A stretch of 64,000 nt of DNA from Mycobacterium terramassiliense (lineage in GTDB: Bacteria; Actinomycetota; Actinomycetes; Mycobacteriales; Mycobacteriaceae). The notes below the pieces were generated by a model, which saw only the letters and a list, made by a program, of their open reading frames with translations, searched no databases and was not told the DNA's origin. The DNA is taken from positions 1,647,772-1,711,771 of the forward strand of contig NZ_LT717701.1 in NCBI RefSeq assembly GCF_900157385.1. Direction: 5' to 3'. Position numbers and translations under genes: made by a program. Shown here piece by piece: positions 61,896-64,000 of this stretch (position 1 is its first letter; each line of letters starts with the position of its first letter).

Positions 61896-63311
61896 ATGTT
61901 GCCCTATCCCGATTGGCTGAACCCCGGAGACAACGCCTGGCAGTTGGTGGCGGCGACCCTGGTCGGCCTGATGAGCATTCCAGGCATCGCCGTGCTCTAC
62001 GCCGGCATCGTGCAGAAGAAGTGGGCCGTCAACACCATGCTGATGGCCTTCACCGGCTTTTCGCTGGTGCTGGTCGTGTGGGTGCTGTGGGGCTTCAAGA
62101 TGGGCTTCGGCGAGCCGCTCAAGCTGGGCCCCGGCATGCTGCAGTCGGCGGTCGGAAAGCCGAGGACGATCCTGAGCAGCAACAACCAGCAGATCGCCTA
62201 CATCCCGCTGCTGGACGGCACGATGCCGTCCTTCCGGTTCTCCGAGACCACCCTGGCCTACTTCCAGTTCGTGTTCGCCGCGATCACCCCGCTGCTGTTT
62301 TTGGGCAGCGTGATCGGCCGGATGAACTTCAAGGTGTGGCTGATCTTCGTACCGCTGTGGTCGACCTTCGCCTACTCGGTCAACGCCTTCCTGTTGTGGG
62401 GCGGGGGCTGGTGGGCCCACGCGGGCGCCCTGGACTACAGCGGTGGGTACGTGATCCACCTCGCCGCGGGAACAAGCGGATTCGTCGCCGCCGCGGTGAT
62501 CGGCCCGCGGCTGGCGCGCGACCGGGAGCGCGCCGTGCCCAACAACCTTCCCCTGGCCGCGGTCGGCGCCGGCGTGCTGTGGCTCGGCTGGAACGGGTTC
62601 AACGGCGGTGACCCGTACTTCTCGGGTGCCGACGCATCGCTGGCGGTGCTCAACACCAACCTCGCCACTGCCGTCGCGTTGCTCACCTGGGTGATCTGGG
62701 ACATCTTCGCGAGCAAGCAGCGCAAGCCGACCTTCCTCGGCGGCGTCAACGGCATGATCACCGGCCTCGTCGCCATCACCCCGGCGGCCGGCTTCGTCAA
62801 CAGCTTCGGCGCGATGATCATCGGCTTCGTCGCCTCGTCGCTGGTCTGGATGTCCTGGAACTGGCTGGGCAGGACGAGGCCGTTCAAGAAGGTCGACGAC
62901 ACCCTGGGCGTCTTCCACACCCACGGCGTGGCGGGGTTGGCCGGCGGGTTGCTCGTCGGCGTGCTCGCCGACCCGCACATCGTCGAATACCTGGGCGGCA
63001 GCACCGGGCAGGACGTGACCACTGCCGGTTGGCTATACGGCCACCACCCCAAACAGATCCTGATCCAGGCCGGCGCTGCGGCCACGGTCATCGTCTGGGA
63101 CGCGCTCGTCACGTTCGTCATCCTGAGGGTCCTCGGCCTGTTCATGAAGCTGCGGATGCCCGACGAGGTCCTGGAAGCCGGTGACGTCGGCGTGCACGAC
63201 GAAGAGGCTTACCCCGACGAGGGCCTCGTCACGGGCCGGCTGGTCGAGCCGATTGGGTCAACGCGGGCCGGGACGGTGGGCTCCAAGGCCGCCGAACCGG
63301 TGGACGATTGA
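61896..63311 (+). CDS. amt: ammonium transporter (Amt/MEP/Rh family)
   Basis: 471 residues, 11 predicted membrane helices. The pore histidines are seen in GYVIHLAAG and FHTHGVAG; the F-gate region and GWNGFNGG match the family. Cytosolic tail of about 55 residues (GDVGVHDEEAYP). It conducts ammonium and is inhibited by PII binding. ATG 61896; 14 bp before glnB. No glnD follows within the window, unlike the amt-glnB-glnD order I recall for M. tuberculosis, so this may be a second copy. Confidence 0.94.
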   Translation: MLPYPDWLNPGDNAWQLVAATLVGLMSIPGIAVLYAGIVQKKWAVNTMLMAFTGFSLVLVVWVLWGFKMGFGEPLKLGPGMLQSAVGKPRTILSSNNQQIAYIPLLDGTMPSFRFSETTLAYFQFVFAAITPLLFLGSVIGRMNFKVWLIFVPLWSTFAYSVNAFLLWGGGWWAHAGALDYSGGYVIHLAAGTSGFVAAAVIGPRLARDRERAVPNNLPLAAVGAGVLWLGWNGFNGGDPYFSGADASLAVLNTNLATAVALLTWVIWDIFASKQRKPTFLGGVNGMITGLVAITPAAGFVNSFGAMIIGFVASSLVWMSWNWLGRTRPFKKVDDTLGVFHTHGVAGLAGGLLVGVLADPHIVEYLGGSTGQDVTTAGWLYGHHPKQILIQAGAAATVIVWDALVTFVILRVLGLFMKLRMPDEVLEAGDVGVHDEEAYPDEGLVTGRLVEPIGSTRAGTVGSKAAEPVDD

Positions 63312-63325
63312 GGCTGTGAGACGCC

Positions 63326-63664
63326 ATGAAGCTGGTCACCGCGATCGTCCAGCCCTTCACGCTCGATGACGTCAGGCACGCCGTGGAGGCCGTCGGCGTG
63401 CTGGGGATGACCGTCACCGAGGTTCAGGGGTATGGCAGGCAGCGCGGGCACACCGAGGTTTACCGCGGAGCCGAGTACAAGGTCGAGTTCGTGCCGAAGG
63501 TCCGTGTCGAGGTACTCGTCGACGAGGAGTTCGCCGACCGAGTCGTCGAGGCGATCATGGGCGCGGCCCGCACCGGAAAGATCGGCGACGGCAAGGTCTG
63601 GGTCTCACCGCTGGAGAAGGTGATCCGCATCCGCACCGGCGAACGCGACCACAACGCGCTCTGA
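63326..63664 (+). CDS. glnB: PII nitrogen regulatory protein
   Basis: 112 residues. T-loop GHTEVYRGAEYKVEFVPK with the conserved Tyr (about 51) that is modified in many bacteria (adenylylated in actinobacteria), B-loop TGKIGDGKVWV. Trimer; senses ATP/ADP and 2-oxoglutarate and docks on the Amt pore. Pairing and 14-bp spacing to amt show a joint nitrogen unit. Also fits the name glnK. Confidence 0.94.
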   Translation: MKLVTAIVQPFTLDDVRHAVEAVGVLGMTVTEVQGYGRQRGHTEVYRGAEYKVEFVPKVRVEVLVDEEFADRVVEAIMGAARTGKIGDGKVWVSPLEKVIRIRTGERDHNAL

Positions 63665-64000
63665 GGGGAAGTTGTCAGCGAATTAATTCCGGAATGGCGC
63701 GCGCATCGGCAAAATGTGACATTTGCCTCTTTCCGCCGCAATTCTAAGAGACTCTTATTTATCGGCATCGACCGTGACGCGGGCCCGGTGTTAGCCGCGC
63801 ACCTGAATCACCTGGCAGATCCGGGAATTTGGTTCGCCGGCGAGTCGTTCCCAGCATCGTCGATGAAAAGAGCCTAAGCGTTGGTGGCGCGTGCGACGTG
63901 ATTTTTCCGACAGCGCCGATGTCGCATTCTTTTTGCCCGTAATTCGCTCGGTAAAATTTTTCTTCAAGCAGCCATCTACGGGTGGTGGGGTCCAGTTCGT
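63665..64000. other. AT-rich region at the window end
   Basis: No gene supported. Contains palindromes GAATTAATTC (63680-63689) and TAAGAG-A-CTCTTA (63745-63757), and is AT-rich near 63945-63970. It may be a promoter of a gene beyond the window; no coding frame there is convincing. Confidence 0.4.

Overview
The window is high-GC actinobacterial DNA from a Mycobacterium. The gene content and order (pth-rplY-lpqT-prs-glmU, mfd-mazG-lpqU-eno, kdp, trcRS, then a PE-PPE-esx cluster) follow the M. tuberculosis Rv1014c-Rv1040c backbone as I remember it. Extra mce genes, sulfotransferase, F420-type enzymes and a kdp/trc region interrupted by an insertion sequence point to a non-tuberculous slow grower, perhaps near the M. 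avium complex. The species is inference, not proof.

Layout. 1-7186: a tightly overlapping mce operon (mceA, cut by the window edge, to mceF). 7205-13367: conserved housekeeping block on the minus strand (pth, rplY, an SDR, lpqT, an ArsC-like protein, prs, glmU, tRNA-Gln). 13445-20826: a TetR gene followed by an accessory block absent from the M. tuberculosis order I recall (SDR, LLM oxidoreductase, TetR, sulfotransferase, unknown protein, LysA paralogue), ending in a 60-bp hairpin repeat array. 20947-29888: plus-strand housekeeping run (mfd, mazG, lpqU, eno, FtsB-like, DUF501, ppx). 30083-32332: a TetR-controlled cassette (SDR, Ddn-like protein, TetR, decayed glyoxalase-fold gene). 32560-40784: kdp potassium operon with all genes co-directional, including kdpF and a further 27-residue membrane peptide. 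40979-44939: a DUF2254 membrane protein gene cleanly split by a 2609-bp IS21-family element with 5-bp target duplications. 45167-49498: small genes, an SDR, a bL37-like micro-gene, and trcS/trcR. 50202-54505: a lone PPE gene facing a PE-PPE-esxJ-esxI type-VII-secretion operon. 54863-61737: tRNA-Leu, methyltransferase, membrane protein, phytase-like lipoprotein, a P450 with a palindromic operator, dienelactone hydrolase and two small conserved genes. 61896-63664: ammonium transporter plus PII protein.

How they work together. The kdp genes form a complete K+ uptake and sensing unit. A 17-bp direct-repeat box upstream of kdp recurs with 15 of 17 identical bases, at nearly the same distance and orientation, upstream of the PE-PPE-esx operon. 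A triple 10-bp-phased repeat lies between trcR and the PPE gene. These suggest OmpR-type response-regulator control across the region.

The most unusual items are the exact in-frame interruption of the DUF2254 gene, the glyoxalase pseudogene still coupled to its TetR gene, the enlarged cysteine-containing KdpC, the bL37-like 38-residue protein, the hairpin repeat array overlapping the lysA-like stop, the P450 leader ORF and operator, and a tRNA-Leu(UAA) without a long variable arm. No CRISPR array, prophage or clear defence system was seen.
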